This document shows positions 53,600 to 62,526 of a stretch of 64,000 nt of DNA, piece by piece. The stretch lies in the NCBI RefSeq assembly GCF_001886735.1, contig NZ_CP018076.1:2542001-2606000 (forward strand), in the 5' to 3' direction. Below the pieces are notes generated by a model. The model was not told the DNA's origin, did not search any database, and worked only from the letters and a program-made list of their open reading frames with translations. Numbering within the stretch: position 1 is the stretch's first letter; each line of letters begins with the position of its first letter. A program made the position numbers and the translations under genes. This DNA comes from Sulfitobacter alexandrii (lineage in GTDB: Bacteria > Pseudomonadota > Alphaproteobacteria > Rhodobacterales > Rhodobacteraceae).

Positions 53600-54838
53600 T
53601 CAGGCCGCCTTGTCCAGCTCAAAGGCGTCGTGCAGGGCCTGTACCGCAAGTTCCATGTACTTGCGGTCGATCAGGACCGAGATCTTGATTTCGGACGTCG
53701 TGATGACCTTGATGTTGATGCCTTCGTCGCGCAGCACCTGGAACATCTTGGCGGCGACGCCGGTGTGGCTGCGCATGCCGATGCCGACGACCGACACCTT
53801 GGCGACGTCCTCGTCCGCGATCAGTTCCTGAAAGTTGATGGTGCCACTTTCCTTCGCGGCGGAAATCGCCCGTTCGGCCCGTTTCACCTGGTCCACGGGG
53901 CACGACCAGGTCATGTCGGTGCGTCCTTCCTCGGCGATGTTCTGGACGATCATGTCCACGTTGACCCCCGCGTCGCTGAGCGCGGTGAAGATCGACGCCG
54001 CGATGCCTGGCCGGTCCGCGACCGACACCATCGTCATCTTGGCCTCGTCGCGTGAAAAGGCGACACCGGCGACCACATTGCTTTCCATGATTTCCTCCTC
54101 ATCGCAGACGAGCGTCCCCGCGTCGTCGGATTGTTCCTCGAAGCTCGACAGCACGCGCAGCTTGACCTTGTAGCGCATGGCCAGTTCCACCGACCGGGTC
54201 TGCAGGACCTTGGCCCCCAGGCTGGCGAGTTCCAGCATTTCCTCGAAGGCGATGCGGTCGAGCTTGCGCGCCTTGGAGGACACCCTCGGGTCGGTGGTGT
54301 AGACGCCATCGACGTCCGTGTAGATATCGCAGCGCTCGGCCTCGAAGGCGGCGGCGAAGGCCACGGCGGTGGTGTCCGAGCCGCCCCTGCCCAGCGTCGT
54401 GATCCGTCCCTCGGGGCTGACACCCTGAAATCCCGCGACCACTGCGACCTGCATGCCTTCGGCGAACTTGGCGCGGATGTTCTCGGGGGGAATTTCCTCT
54501 ATCCGGGCGGCGGAATGGGCCGACGTCGTGCGGACCGGCACCTGCCAGCCCTGCCAGGACCGTGCGGGGATGTCCATTTCCTGCAGGGTCAGCGCCATGA
54601 GACCGGCGGTGACGTTCTCGCCACTGGACACCACGGCGTCATATTCCCGCGCGTCGTAGAGCGGCGATGTCTCGTTCACCCAGCCCACGAGCTCGTTGGT
54701 CTTCCCCGACATGGCCGACACGATGACGATGACATCGTATCCCTTGGCCACCTCGACGCCGACCCGCTTGGCCGCGCGCCGGATCCGGTCCAGCGTGGCC
54801 ACCGATGTGCCGCCGAATTTCATCACCAAAACAGGCAT
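53600..54838 (-). CDS. lysC: aspartate kinase
   Basis: A 412-residue aspartokinase, first step of the lysine, threonine and methionine pathway. N-terminal KFGGTS (residues 7-12), GRGGSDTTAVA and TDVDGVYTTDPR in the kinase domain; two ACT domains at the C-terminus (MTMVSVADRPGIAASIFTAL; VSVVGIGMRSHTGVAAKMFQ) for feedback by lysine/threonine. The ATG at 54838 fits the family start; an upstream ATG adds only six residues. Upstream of ptsP. Confidence 0.96.
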   Translation of the reverse strand: MPVLVMKFGGTSVATLDRIRRAAKRVGVEVAKGYDVIVIVSAMSGKTNELVGWVNETSPLYDAREYDAVVSSGENVTAGLMALTLQEMDIPARSWQGWQVPVRTTSAHSAARIEEIPPENIRAKFAEGMQVAVVAGFQGVSPEGRITTLGRGGSDTTAVAFAAAFEAERCDIYTDVDGVYTTDPRVSSKARKLDRIAFEEMLELASLGAKVLQTRSVELAMRYKVKLRVLSSFEEQSDDAGTLVCDEEEIMESNVVAGVAFSRDEAKMTMVSVADRPGIAASIFTALSDAGVNVDMIVQNIAEEGRTDMTWSCPVDQVKRAERAISAAKESGTINFQELIADEDVAKVSVVGIGMRSHTGVAAKMFQVLRDEGINIKVITTSEIKISVLIDRKYMELAVQALHDAFELDKAA

Positions 54839-54941
54839 AATACCCCCGCCCTTCAATCCCGGCGGGGTTTACCCGCGGGCGCGGCACTCCGCAAGACTGC
54901 GCCGTACCCCGGCGATCCAAAAAGATGCGGGCCACGGGGCG

Positions 54942-55586
54942 TCAGAACGGGTGGGCGCGCCCGTCCCAGGTTTCGAAACAGCCGGTCGTGTCGAGACTGA
55001 GGGCGGCAAAACGTGCGGCCAGCCCCTCGACGGCCTCGGCGGTGGTGATCTCCGCCGCGGCGCCGCCCATGTCGGTCTGAACCCAGCCGGGATGGTAGAT
55101 GCCGACGGCGATGTTCTCCCGCGCCAGATCGGAGGCGAGATTGCGGCCGAGGTTCACCGCGGCGGCCTTGGACGCCCGGTAGATATAGCTCCCACCGGGC
55201 GCACGCGTGGAAGACCCCATCTGCGAGGCGATGATCGCCACCTTGGCCGCCCCTGCCCGCCGCAAATGCGGCAGCAGCGCCTGCACGGTCAGGAAAACGC
55301 CCGTGACGTTCGTGGCAAAGGTCTGGGCCCAGAGGTCAGCGCCATAGCCCGTCTCGAGGTCGGCGCCCTTGTCGAGATAGACGCCGGCGTTGCAGATCAG
55401 CAGATCGATGGCACGGTCGCCCAGAACATCCGCCATTTCAGCATGGCTTTGCGGGCGGGTGACGTCGAGCTGTAACTGGGCCGATACCGACCGGCCGGTG
55501 CCGATCACGTCCTCGCCCTTGTCGCGGTAGTGCGCATGGAGGGCCGCGCCGATGCCACGGCTGGCACCTGTTATCAGGATGGTCAT
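54942..55586 (-). CDS. short-chain dehydrogenase/reductase
   Basis: A 214-residue SDR. Cofactor motif ITGASRGIGAALHAHY, LICNAGVYLD, and the active-site Ser/Tyr/Lys (IIASQMGSSTRAPGGSYIYR then ASK). The compact length and CsgA-like context suggest the C-factor subgroup. Substrate unknown. It precedes nothing obvious; the DUF1178 gene is 11 bases upstream on the same strand, so the two may form an operon. Confidence 0.9.
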   Translation of the reverse strand: MTILITGASRGIGAALHAHYRDKGEDVIGTGRSVSAQLQLDVTRPQSHAEMADVLGDRAIDLLICNAGVYLDKGADLETGYGADLWAQTFATNVTGVFLTVQALLPHLRRAGAAKVAIIASQMGSSTRAPGGSYIYRASKAAAVNLGRNLASDLARENIAVGIYHPGWVQTDMGGAAAEITTAEAVEGLAARFAALSLDTTGCFETWDGRAHPF

Positions 55587-55597
55587 TCGAATGCCTT

Positions 55598-56032
55598 TCA
55601 GCTGAGGTTCCGTTTAGGTCTGAACGGCAAGGGAACGAGCGGCACGCCGTCTTCGAGCAGGCTGCGCGCCTGATCCAGCCGCGCCTCGCCATAGATCGAT
55701 CGCGCGGGCTTCTCGCCCAGATGCATCGCGCGGGCCTCGCGGGCGAAGCGATCTCCGACGTAGTCGGAATTCTCCTCCACCTTCCGGCGCAGTTCCGCGA
55801 GCGCCTGATGCACCTCCGACGACGGATGGCTGAGCACCCCTGTCGGCGCGTCGGCGGCGCCCGCGTCCCCCTTGGCGATCCGCGGCGCCATGACCGCCTT
55901 GGCCACCTTCCGCGAACCGCATTCAGCGCAGGTGATCTGTCGCGCGTCCGCCAGCTTGTCGAACGCGGCAGCCGACTGGAACCAGCTGTCGAAACTGTGG
56001 CCTGCCTCGCATTTCAAGGTATAGCTGATCAT
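55598..56032 (-). CDS. DUF1178 zinc-ribbon protein
   Basis: A 144-residue DUF1178 protein. The N-terminus is a short CxxxH...CxxC zinc ribbon (KCEAGHSFDSWF, CAECGSRKVAKAVMAPRI), then a linker and a helical C-terminus (VGDRFAREARAMHLGE) typical of alphaproteobacterial members. Function unknown; often next to Nudix hydrolases, as here (60 bases from the Nudix gene). Confidence 0.9.
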   Translation of the reverse strand: MISYTLKCEAGHSFDSWFQSAAAFDKLADARQITCAECGSRKVAKAVMAPRIAKGDAGAADAPTGVLSHPSSEVHQALAELRRKVEENSDYVGDRFAREARAMHLGEKPARSIYGEARLDQARSLLEDGVPLVPLPFRPKRNLS

Positions 56033-56092
56033 CGGTGCGATGGATTTCCTTGGGTGGGGTCGTATTTGAAATGGGTCCGCGGGGCAGATGGG

Positions 56093-56584
56093 TCAAGAAA
56101 CAACTTTCAGCCCGGACGCGACACGTGGGTCGAAATCGAGGATCAGCCGCGCCAGTTCAGGCTCGCTGACCTGCCGGGCCGCTTTCTTGCGCGACATCCA
56201 TTTCCGGCGCCGCTGCTCGCTCTCGGGATATTGCGAGGACAGGGATTTCACCAGCACGGGATAGAGCATCGCGAGGCAGGGCACATCGCTGTCCGCACCG
56301 ATTTCCTTGGCATAGGTGTACACGCCGAGGCACCGGTCCTCCGCAGATCCGATCACGCCCGCTTCCTCCCATGCTTCCTGCAGCGCGGCCGCTGCCGGTG
56401 TGCGCGCATCCATCGGCCAGCCTTTCGGCACGATCCAGCGCTTCGATCCGCGCGACGTCACCAGCAGCACCCGTACCTTGCCGTCCTTCACACGGTAGCA
56501 CAGCGCGGCGAACTGCGTGCGCATCTCGTGCTTCCGCGCCCCGTGCAGCGAAATGGGCAGTTGCTTGATCGTCTGTACCTTCAA
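56093..56584 (-). CDS. Nudix hydrolase
   Basis: A 163-residue Nudix-fold protein. The Nudix box is GWPMDARTPAAAALQEAWEE, close to the consensus but with Gln-Glu where REx is usual, a form common in diphosphoinositol-polyphosphate phosphatase-like members. The N-terminal region QFAALCYRVKDGKVRVLLVT and SRGSKRWIVPKGWP fits this group. Probable substrates are NDP-X or diphosphoinositol phosphates. Divergent from modA. Confidence 0.88.
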   Translation of the reverse strand: MKVQTIKQLPISLHGARKHEMRTQFAALCYRVKDGKVRVLLVTSRGSKRWIVPKGWPMDARTPAAAALQEAWEEAGVIGSAEDRCLGVYTYAKEIGADSDVPCLAMLYPVLVKSLSSQYPESEQRRRKWMSRKKAARQVSEPELARLILDFDPRVASGLKVVS

Positions 56585-56696
56585 TGGGTCCTGCCATCGG
56601 GTTGAGCCTCAGGCCGAGTATAGGCCGCCGCGTGGCAAACACCACCTACAATAGGAGGACTTGTACGATTCGAAGCCATCGCGGATAGTGCGCCCG

Positions 56697-57416
56697 ATGA
56701 AACGGCTGATCTACCTTGTCTGCGTGGCCTTCGCGCTCTCCGGCCCTGCCCTGGCCGACCGGATCAACGTTTTCGGCGCGGCGTCGCTGCGCGGCGTTCT
56801 GGAAGACATCGCCGCGCTTTCCACCGACGAGATCGCCCTGTCCTTTGGCGGTTCCGGCACGATGGCACGGCAGGCCGCCGCCGGGGCGCCGGTGGACGTG
56901 ATCGTGCTGGCCAGCCCGCTGTGGATGGACTGGTTGTCCGAACAGCGCGTTCCCGGCGCGGACAGCGCCGTGGCCGTCGCGCGCAACAGTCTCGTGGTGA
57001 TCGGCGCACCGGGCGCCGAACCGCTGGGCGGAGCGGAAGACCTGCTGTCCCGGTTGGACGGCCGGCGTCTGGCCATCGGCCAGCGCGACGCGGTCCCGGC
57101 CGGCGCCTATGCCCAGGCCTGGCTGCGCGCCGTCGACCAGTGGGAGACGCTGGCGCCCCACCTTGCCGAAACCGACAACGTGCGCGCCGCGCTGGCCCTC
57201 GTGGCGCGGGGCGAGGCCCCCCTGGGCGTGGTCTATGCCACCGACGCGGCCGTGGAACCACGGGTTTCCGTGCTCTACCGGGTGGACGATTCGCTTTCCG
57301 GGCCGATCGTCTATCCGGCCGCGGCGCTTGGTCCGGCGGGCCGTCCCTTCCTCGACCTGCTGCAGGGGCCGGAAGCGCGCGCCATATTCGCCCGCCATGG
57401 GTTCGACGCCCCGTGA
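56697..57416 (+). CDS. modA: molybdate-binding periplasmic protein
   Basis: A 239-residue substrate-binding protein with a Sec signal (MKRLIYLVCVAFALSGPALA). FGAASLRGVLEDIA and SFGGSGTMARQAAAGAPVDV are the ModA ligand-binding segments. It delivers molybdate (or tungstate) to ModBC. A longer in-frame start exists upstream, but the ATG at 56697 starts the signal peptide. First gene of modABC; modB starts in an overlapping GTGA. Confidence 0.95.
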   Translation: MKRLIYLVCVAFALSGPALADRINVFGAASLRGVLEDIAALSTDEIALSFGGSGTMARQAAAGAPVDVIVLASPLWMDWLSEQRVPGADSAVAVARNSLVVIGAPGAEPLGGAEDLLSRLDGRRLAIGQRDAVPAGAYAQAWLRAVDQWETLAPHLAETDNVRAALALVARGEAPLGVVYATDAAVEPRVSVLYRVDDSLSGPIVYPAAALGPAGRPFLDLLQGPEARAIFARHGFDAP

Positions 57417-58102
57417 CGATCGACGCCGCCGCCTGGGATGCGTTGCGGCTGTCGCTATGGGTGGCCTGCTGGGCGACCGTCCTTGCCGTGCCCCTAGCAC
57501 TCTGGATCGCCTGGCTGCTGGCGCGGCGCGATTTCTGGGGCAAATCGGCGCTGAACGCGCTGGTTCACCTTCCGCTCGTGCTGCCGCCGGTGGTCACGGG
57601 CTACCTGCTGCTGATGGCCTTTGGGCGCGCGGGGCCGGTCGGGCGGCTGCTCGACGGGATCGGCCTCACGCTCGCGTTTCACTGGACCGGGGCGGTGCTG
57701 GCGGCGATCGTCATGGGCTTTCCGCTGATGGTGCGTGCCATGCGGCTCGCGATCGAGGCGGTCGACCCGAAGATCGAGCAAGCCGCCGCGACGCTGGGCG
57801 CCCCCCGTCACGCGATCTTTGCGCGCGTCACCCTGCCGCTGATCCTGCCCGGCATCCTTGCCGGATCGGTCATGGGCTTTGCCAAGGCGATGGGTGAATT
57901 CGGGGCCACGATCACCTTTGTCGCCAATATCCCCGGCCAGACCCAGACGCTGCCCAGCGCCATCTGGACCGCCCTGCAGGTGCCGGGCGGCGAAAGCCAG
58001 GCGGCGATCATGGTGGTCATGGCCTGCGTGGTGGCCGTGGGCGCCGTTGCCCTGTCCGAAGCCCTGGCCCGGCGCGTGGCGGCCAGGATCGCCGGCGCAT
58101 GA
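57413..58102 (+). CDS. modB: molybdate ABC transporter permease
   Basis: A 229-residue inner-membrane permease with five or six hydrophobic helices and the ABC-importer EAA loop (EAVDPKIEQAAATLGAPRHA then LPLILPGILAG). GTG start overlapping the modA stop (57413-57416). It forms the channel with ModC and is probably under molybdenum control, though no ModE-type operator is evident upstream of modA. Confidence 0.94.
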   Translation: MTIDAAAWDALRLSLWVACWATVLAVPLALWIAWLLARRDFWGKSALNALVHLPLVLPPVVTGYLLLMAFGRAGPVGRLLDGIGLTLAFHWTGAVLAAIVMGFPLMVRAMRLAIEAVDPKIEQAAATLGAPRHAIFARVTLPLILPGILAGSVMGFAKAMGEFGATITFVANIPGQTQTLPSAIWTALQVPGGESQAAIMVVMACVVAVGAVALSEALARRVAARIAGA

Positions 58103-59187
58103 GCCTCGATCTGCACATCCGTCACCGGTTCGCCGGTTTCGCACTGGATGTCGCCTGCAAGGCCGGGCCGGGCATTACCGCGCTGTTCGGCCGCTCGGGC
58201 GCGGGCAAGAGCACGGTGATCAACGCGGTGGCGGGCCTCCTGCGCCCCGATGAAGGGCATGTGGAAGTGGCCGGCGTGCGGCTCTACGATTCGCGGAAGG
58301 GCCTGTTTGTCCCACCGGCGGCACGGCGGCTTGGCGTCGTCTTTCAGGACGCGCGGCTTTTCCCGCACATGGACGCGCGCGCGAACCTGTTGTTCGGCGC
58401 ACGCTATCGGCCGTCCGGCGCGCGCGGTGCGGGCTTTGACGACGTGGTCGGTCTGCTGGGTCTGTCCGAACTTCTGCACCGCGCCCCCGCCACGCTGTCC
58501 GGAGGAGAACGGCAGCGCGTGGCGCTTGGGCGCGCGCTGCTGAGCCATCCCCGGATGCTGCTCATGGACGAACCGCTGGCCAGCCTCGACGGGCCGCGCA
58601 AGCAGGAAATACTGCCTTATCTCGAACGGCTGCGCGACGGCCCCCTGAAACTGCCGATCCTCTACGTGAGCCACGCGGTCGACGAGGTCGCGCGGCTGGC
58701 CGACACGCTCGTCCTGTTGCAGGACGGACAGGTGCGCGCGCAAGGCCCGCTGTTCGATGTCATGGCGGACCCGGCGGCGGTGCCGCTTCTGGGGGTGCGC
58801 GAAGCCGGTGCGGTGATCGAGGCCGAGGTGACGGCCCATGCCGACGACGGGCTGTCTACCCTGCGGTTGGACGCCGGGACGGTGGAACTGCCCGGCGTAC
58901 AGGCAGCGGTGGGCGCGCGTGTGCGGCTGCGGGTGCTGGCGCAGGACGTGATCCTGTCGCGGGACCGCCCCGAAGGGCTGTCGTCTGTCAACGTGCTGCC
59001 GGTCATCATCGACAGCGTGCATCCCGGCGACGGGCCGGGTGCGGCCATCGGGTTGCGGGCGGGTGCGGACAGGCTGCTCGCGCGGGTCACGGCGCGCGCG
59101 GTGCGCGAAATGCAGCTGGCACCGGGAATGCCCTGCTACGCGATCCTCAAGGCCACCACGGTCGCGCCCGGCAGTATCGGCCGCTAG
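58099..59187 (+). CDS. modC: molybdate ABC transporter ATPase
   Basis: A 362-residue ATPase with Walker A GRSGAGKST (residues 31-39), signature LSGGERQRVALGRALL, Walker B MLLMDEPLASLD, and a C-terminal TOBE domain (about residues 290-355; VRLRVLAQDVILS, GAAIGLRAGADRLLARVT) that binds molybdate. ATGA overlap with modB; its stop overlaps the convergent EcsC stop in a shared CTAG. Energises molybdate uptake for the two molybdenum hydroxylases encoded nearby. Confidence 0.95.
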   Translation: MSLDLHIRHRFAGFALDVACKAGPGITALFGRSGAGKSTVINAVAGLLRPDEGHVEVAGVRLYDSRKGLFVPPAARRLGVVFQDARLFPHMDARANLLFGARYRPSGARGAGFDDVVGLLGLSELLHRAPATLSGGERQRVALGRALLSHPRMLLMDEPLASLDGPRKQEILPYLERLRDGPLKLPILYVSHAVDEVARLADTLVLLQDGQVRAQGPLFDVMADPAAVPLLGVREAGAVIEAEVTAHADDGLSTLRLDAGTVELPGVQAAVGARVRLRVLAQDVILSRDRPEGLSSVNVLPVIIDSVHPGDGPGAAIGLRAGADRLLARVTARAVREMQLAPGMPCYAILKATTVAPGSIGR

Positions 59188-59951
59188 GTGCGGACCGCGG
59201 GGCGCGCCATCCGCGCCTCGAACCGCTTCAGCAGGTCGGCCTGGGGCACATCGGCGTCTATGGCCAGCTTGCGCAGGCCGAAATGCACATGCGCAATTTC
59301 CTGATAGTAACTGGTATAGGCGTAATTGGTCGCCGCGCCGGCCACCGCACCGAGCACCGGCACCGTCTGCGCCGCGAGCTTCTGGCCCATCACGATGGCC
59401 AACCGGGGCGCGACGCGATGAATGACCGCCTGCATCGCCTTGCCGGTCAGCGTCATCCGCGCCGCGAGAAAGCCAAGGTCGGCCCCGTCATCGCCCGAGA
59501 GAGGCCCGGCGGCGGCAAAGACCTGCACGCAGTCGAACTGGACGTTCTCGGCCTCGGGATCGAAACCATGTTCGACCGCAACGCCCTGGATCACCCGCAA
59601 CAGCAGGGTCGTGGTCACGGGCAATTCGGCCAGCGCCGTGGGCAAACCGCCCGCACCGCCCGCAGCGCCCATGGCGGCGGAAACGGCCTGGTTGAGCCAT
59701 CCCTTCTGGTCGGGCACCATGCCGCGGCTCGAATGGGCCGCTCGCATCGCCTGCTGCAGGGCACCGATGGTGGCGCGTTCAAGGTTGGCCCGCATCGTCC
59801 GGGGCAACCTGTCGAGCAGGTTTTCCGCGCTGCCGCCGATGAGGTTCAGCACGTTCATGCCAAGGCCGTTGGCGGCGCGGTAGCGTTTCGCCAGCCGGTC
59901 AAGCTCGGCCTCGACGTCTATTTTCGCGGGCAGGCTGGTTTCGATATCCAT
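59184..59951 (-). CDS. EcsC-family protein
   Basis: A 255-residue EcsC-family protein. Hydrophobic amphipathic segments (MNVLNLIGGSAENLLDRL, AMGAAGGAGGLPTALAELPV, LGAVAGAATNYAYTSYYQE) and the end HVHFGLRKLAIDADVPQ match the family. Peripheral membrane association is likely; function poorly known. Monocistronic, convergent with modC. Confidence 0.85.
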   Translation of the reverse strand: MDIETSLPAKIDVEAELDRLAKRYRAANGLGMNVLNLIGGSAENLLDRLPRTMRANLERATIGALQQAMRAAHSSRGMVPDQKGWLNQAVSAAMGAAGGAGGLPTALAELPVTTTLLLRVIQGVAVEHGFDPEAENVQFDCVQVFAAAGPLSGDDGADLGFLAARMTLTGKAMQAVIHRVAPRLAIVMGQKLAAQTVPVLGAVAGAATNYAYTSYYQEIAHVHFGLRKLAIDADVPQADLLKRFEARMARPAVRT

Positions 59952-59995
59952 GCGCGGTCCTCCACCCCGTCAATGTGGGGGTGACCCGTCGCTTT

Positions 59996-60484
59996 TCAAT
60001 CCGCCCAGCGCCGGACGTCGCCCGCGATTCCGTCCCAGGCGCCGGGCACGAGGGCGCGGCCCAGCACGCGTTCGGGGTTGGTGGGGGGCGGCATCACCAC
60101 GGCATCCAGCCGGCTGAAACCGAACCGCCCGTAATAGGGCGCATCGCCGACGAGCATGACCCGGTCCCATCCCAGGGGTGCCGCCAACGCAAGGCTGTCC
60201 TCGATCAGGTCGCGGCCCAGACCTTCGCCCTGCCGTGTCGGATGCACCGCCACCGGCCCCAGCAGGAGCGCGTCCGCCATGCCCACGTGCACGGGCCAGT
60301 ACCTGATCGCACCGGCCAGAACGCCTCCCTCGTCACGCGCCACGCGGCACAGGCCCGACACCGGGCGCACGCCATCGCGCAGCCGGTACGAGGACAGCGC
60401 CTCCCGCCCCGGCGCGAAGCAGGTGTCGTACAGCGCTTCGACCTCCCAGTGGTCGTGCTCGGTCTCGGAGGTGAACTGGTACAA
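59996..60484 (-). CDS. GNAT N-acetyltransferase
   Basis: A 162-residue GNAT protein. The acetyl-CoA motif is VHPTRQGEGLGRDLIEDSLA, followed by VMLVGDAPYYGRFGFSRL. Homologs of this form are N-acetyltransferases of small molecules or proteins. 45 bases from the EcsC gene on the same strand. Substrate unknown. Confidence 0.88.
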   Translation of the reverse strand: MYQFTSETEHDHWEVEALYDTCFAPGREALSSYRLRDGVRPVSGLCRVARDEGGVLAGAIRYWPVHVGMADALLLGPVAVHPTRQGEGLGRDLIEDSLALAAPLGWDRVMLVGDAPYYGRFGFSRLDAVVMPPPTNPERVLGRALVPGAWDGIAGDVRRWAD

Positions 60485-60560
60485 GGGCGTTTCCCGGATT
60501 GCGGTGGCATTGCCCCTAGCATGGGGTTAGCCATAGGGGCAAACAATCATGGAGACCCCG

Positions 60561-61166
60561 ATGTTCTATCGCCCCGAGGACGGCCACGGCCTGCCGCACA
60601 ACCCGTTCAACGCCCTGATCACACCCCGCCCGATCGGCTGGATATCGACCCGCAGCGCGGACGGAACGGACAACATCGCGCCCTATTCCTTCTTCAACGG
60701 CGCAGCGTATACCCCGCCACAGGTCATGTTCTCCTCCACCGGCTCCAAGGAGGATGCGGGCAACACCAAGGACAATGTCGCCAACATCCGCGAAACGGGG
60801 GTTTTCTGCGTCAACGTGACGGGACTGGCGGACCGCGATGCGATGAATGCCACCTCCGAGATGCTGCCGCGCAACGTGGACGAATTCGCCCATGCCGGCA
60901 TCGAGAAGGCGGAATGCGAGACCATCGCCTGCCCGCGCGTGGCCCATGCCCCCGCCGCGCTGGAATGTCGGATGACCCAGATCATCGACCTTGTGGGCGA
61001 CAACAATTTCGTGGTGCTGGGCGAGGTGACAGGCATCCACATGCGCGACGACTGCCTTGTCGACGGCAAGTTCGAAAGCAGCACCTACATCCCGCTCAGC
61101 CGGATGGGCTACCGCGAGTATACCGCCGTGCGCGAAGTGTTCGAACTGGCGCGACCGGACGACTGA
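60561..61166 (+). CDS. flavin reductase-like FMN-binding protein
   Basis: A 201-residue split-barrel FMN protein (NALITPRPIGWISTRSADGT, NIAPYSFFNGAAYTPPQVMF, TGVFCVNVTGLADRDAMNAT). ATG at 60561 has SD GGAG six bases upstream; an ATG at 60549 is weaker. Such proteins supply reduced flavin or act on small substrates; partner oxygenase not visible. Monocistronic. Confidence 0.85.
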   Translation: MFYRPEDGHGLPHNPFNALITPRPIGWISTRSADGTDNIAPYSFFNGAAYTPPQVMFSSTGSKEDAGNTKDNVANIRETGVFCVNVTGLADRDAMNATSEMLPRNVDEFAHAGIEKAECETIACPRVAHAPAALECRMTQIIDLVGDNNFVVLGEVTGIHMRDDCLVDGKFESSTYIPLSRMGYREYTAVREVFELARPDD

Positions 61167-61261
61167 CCACTGTAGAAGGCTTTTCGTGCCCGCTTGATCG
61201 GTGATCGGATCGGTTCTATCCTCTGACCAGCGAGAATGGAGATTTCATGTCCCGGTAATGT

Positions 61262-61282
61262 GGGGCGGCAGCGCGCCGCCCC
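61262..61282. other. GC-rich hairpin between the flavin reductase gene and rsgA
   Basis: An 8-bp stem GGGGCGGC / GCCGCCCC with a 5-nt loop in the 232-bp gap, no T run. Weak terminator or leader structure. Confidence 0.35.
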
Positions 61283-61398
61283 GATGCACAGTCTGAACCC
61301 AGCACCCTGCGCGCCCCGGCGCGGGCCATTTCAGACGTGCATTCAGCCTTGGAAGTTACCAACCGGCGCCTGCCGGTGCGACATGAAAGATCACAGCG

Positions 61399-62472
61399 AT
61401 GACACGGGACTATTCCCAATTCCTCGGGGCTGGCAATGCCGCCCCTCCCAAACAAGAACTCTCGCCGCTCGTTCGGCTGGGTTGGCAAAGCTTCTTTGCC
61501 CAGCAGACCGACGTCGATGAAATGGCAGCCACACCGCCCTGCCGGGTGGTGGAGGTTCACCGCTCAGGCCTTCGGGTGGCCGGTGATGGCTTTGCCACCG
61601 AGATCCCGCCGGGGCCGGAGGCGACAGTGGGCGACTGGTTGCTGTTCAACCCGGACCAGCCACAGCGCAGCCGGGTTCTGGACCGCAAGAGCCTGCTCAA
61701 ACGGCGCGCGGCGGGCCACGACCGCAAGGAACAGCTGATCGGTGCCAATATAGACACGGCATTCATCGTCACCTCCTGCAATGCCGATTTCAACCTTGCG
61801 CGGCTCGAACGCTATGTGGCTCTGTCGATGGAGACGCAGATCACGCCTGTGATCCTGCTGACCAAGGCGGATCTCGTCGATGATCCGGCCCCCTACCTTG
61901 CCGACGCGCGCAGCATTTCCGACCGGATCACGGTGCTGGCGCTGGATGCACGGGGGGATGAGGCGCGCAGGGTGCTGGCGCCCTGGTGCAAGGCAGGACA
62001 GACCATCGCCTACCTGGGCTCGTCCGGGGTGGGCAAATCCACGCTCACCAATGCCCTGTCAGAGACAGCACAGGCCGCGACGCAAGGCATCCGCGAAGAC
62101 GACGCAAGGGGGCGGCATACCACCTCGCACCGGCAGTTGCACATCACCGGCGCAGGCTGTGCCGTGCTGGACACGCCGGGGATGCGCGAGTTGCAGCTGA
62201 CCGATGCCTCGGCCGGGCTGGAGGAGACCTTTGCCGATCTTGCCGCGCTGGCGGCCTCCTGCAAGTTCAACGATTGCGCGCATGACACGGAACCGGGCTG
62301 TGCCGTGCGAGCGGGACTGGAAACCGGCGCGATCGACAGGCACCGACTGGCGCGGTGGCACAAGCTGCTGGCGGAAGAGGCGTTCAATTCGGCCACGCTG
62401 GCACAACGGCGCGCCAAGGACCGCGCCTTTGGCAAGATGGTGCGCGGCATCGTTAAACAGAACCGCAAGTAG
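61399..62472 (+). CDS. rsgA: ribosome small subunit-dependent GTPase A
   Basis: A 357-residue circularly permuted GTPase that matures the 30S subunit. The OB domain comes first, then G4 (LLTKADLV), G1 near residue 210 (GSSGVGKSTLTNAL), G3 (LDTPGMRELQL) and the C-terminal zinc finger (CKFNDCAHDTEPGC). The order G4-G1-G3 is the hallmark of the family. The ATG at 61399 gives a short N-terminal tail. Confidence 0.96.
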   Translation: MTRDYSQFLGAGNAAPPKQELSPLVRLGWQSFFAQQTDVDEMAATPPCRVVEVHRSGLRVAGDGFATEIPPGPEATVGDWLLFNPDQPQRSRVLDRKSLLKRRAAGHDRKEQLIGANIDTAFIVTSCNADFNLARLERYVALSMETQITPVILLTKADLVDDPAPYLADARSISDRITVLALDARGDEARRVLAPWCKAGQTIAYLGSSGVGKSTLTNALSETAQAATQGIREDDARGRHTTSHRQLHITGAGCAVLDTPGMRELQLTDASAGLEETFADLAALAASCKFNDCAHDTEPGCAVRAGLETGAIDRHRLARWHKLLAEEAFNSATLAQRRAKDRAFGKMVRGIVKQNRK

Positions 62473-62478
62473 CCGGTG

Positions 62479-62509
62479 GCGGACGGAAGATCCGGTGTCT
62501 TCCGTCCGC
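62479..62509. terminator. bidirectional hairpin between rsgA and sulP
   Basis: An 11-bp perfect stem GCGGACGGAAG / CTTCCGTCCGC with a 9-nt loop, between two convergent genes, 6 bases past the rsgA stop. No T run, but its place suggests shared termination. Confidence 0.6.
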
Positions 62510-62526
62510 GTCACCCGGTTCACGGT

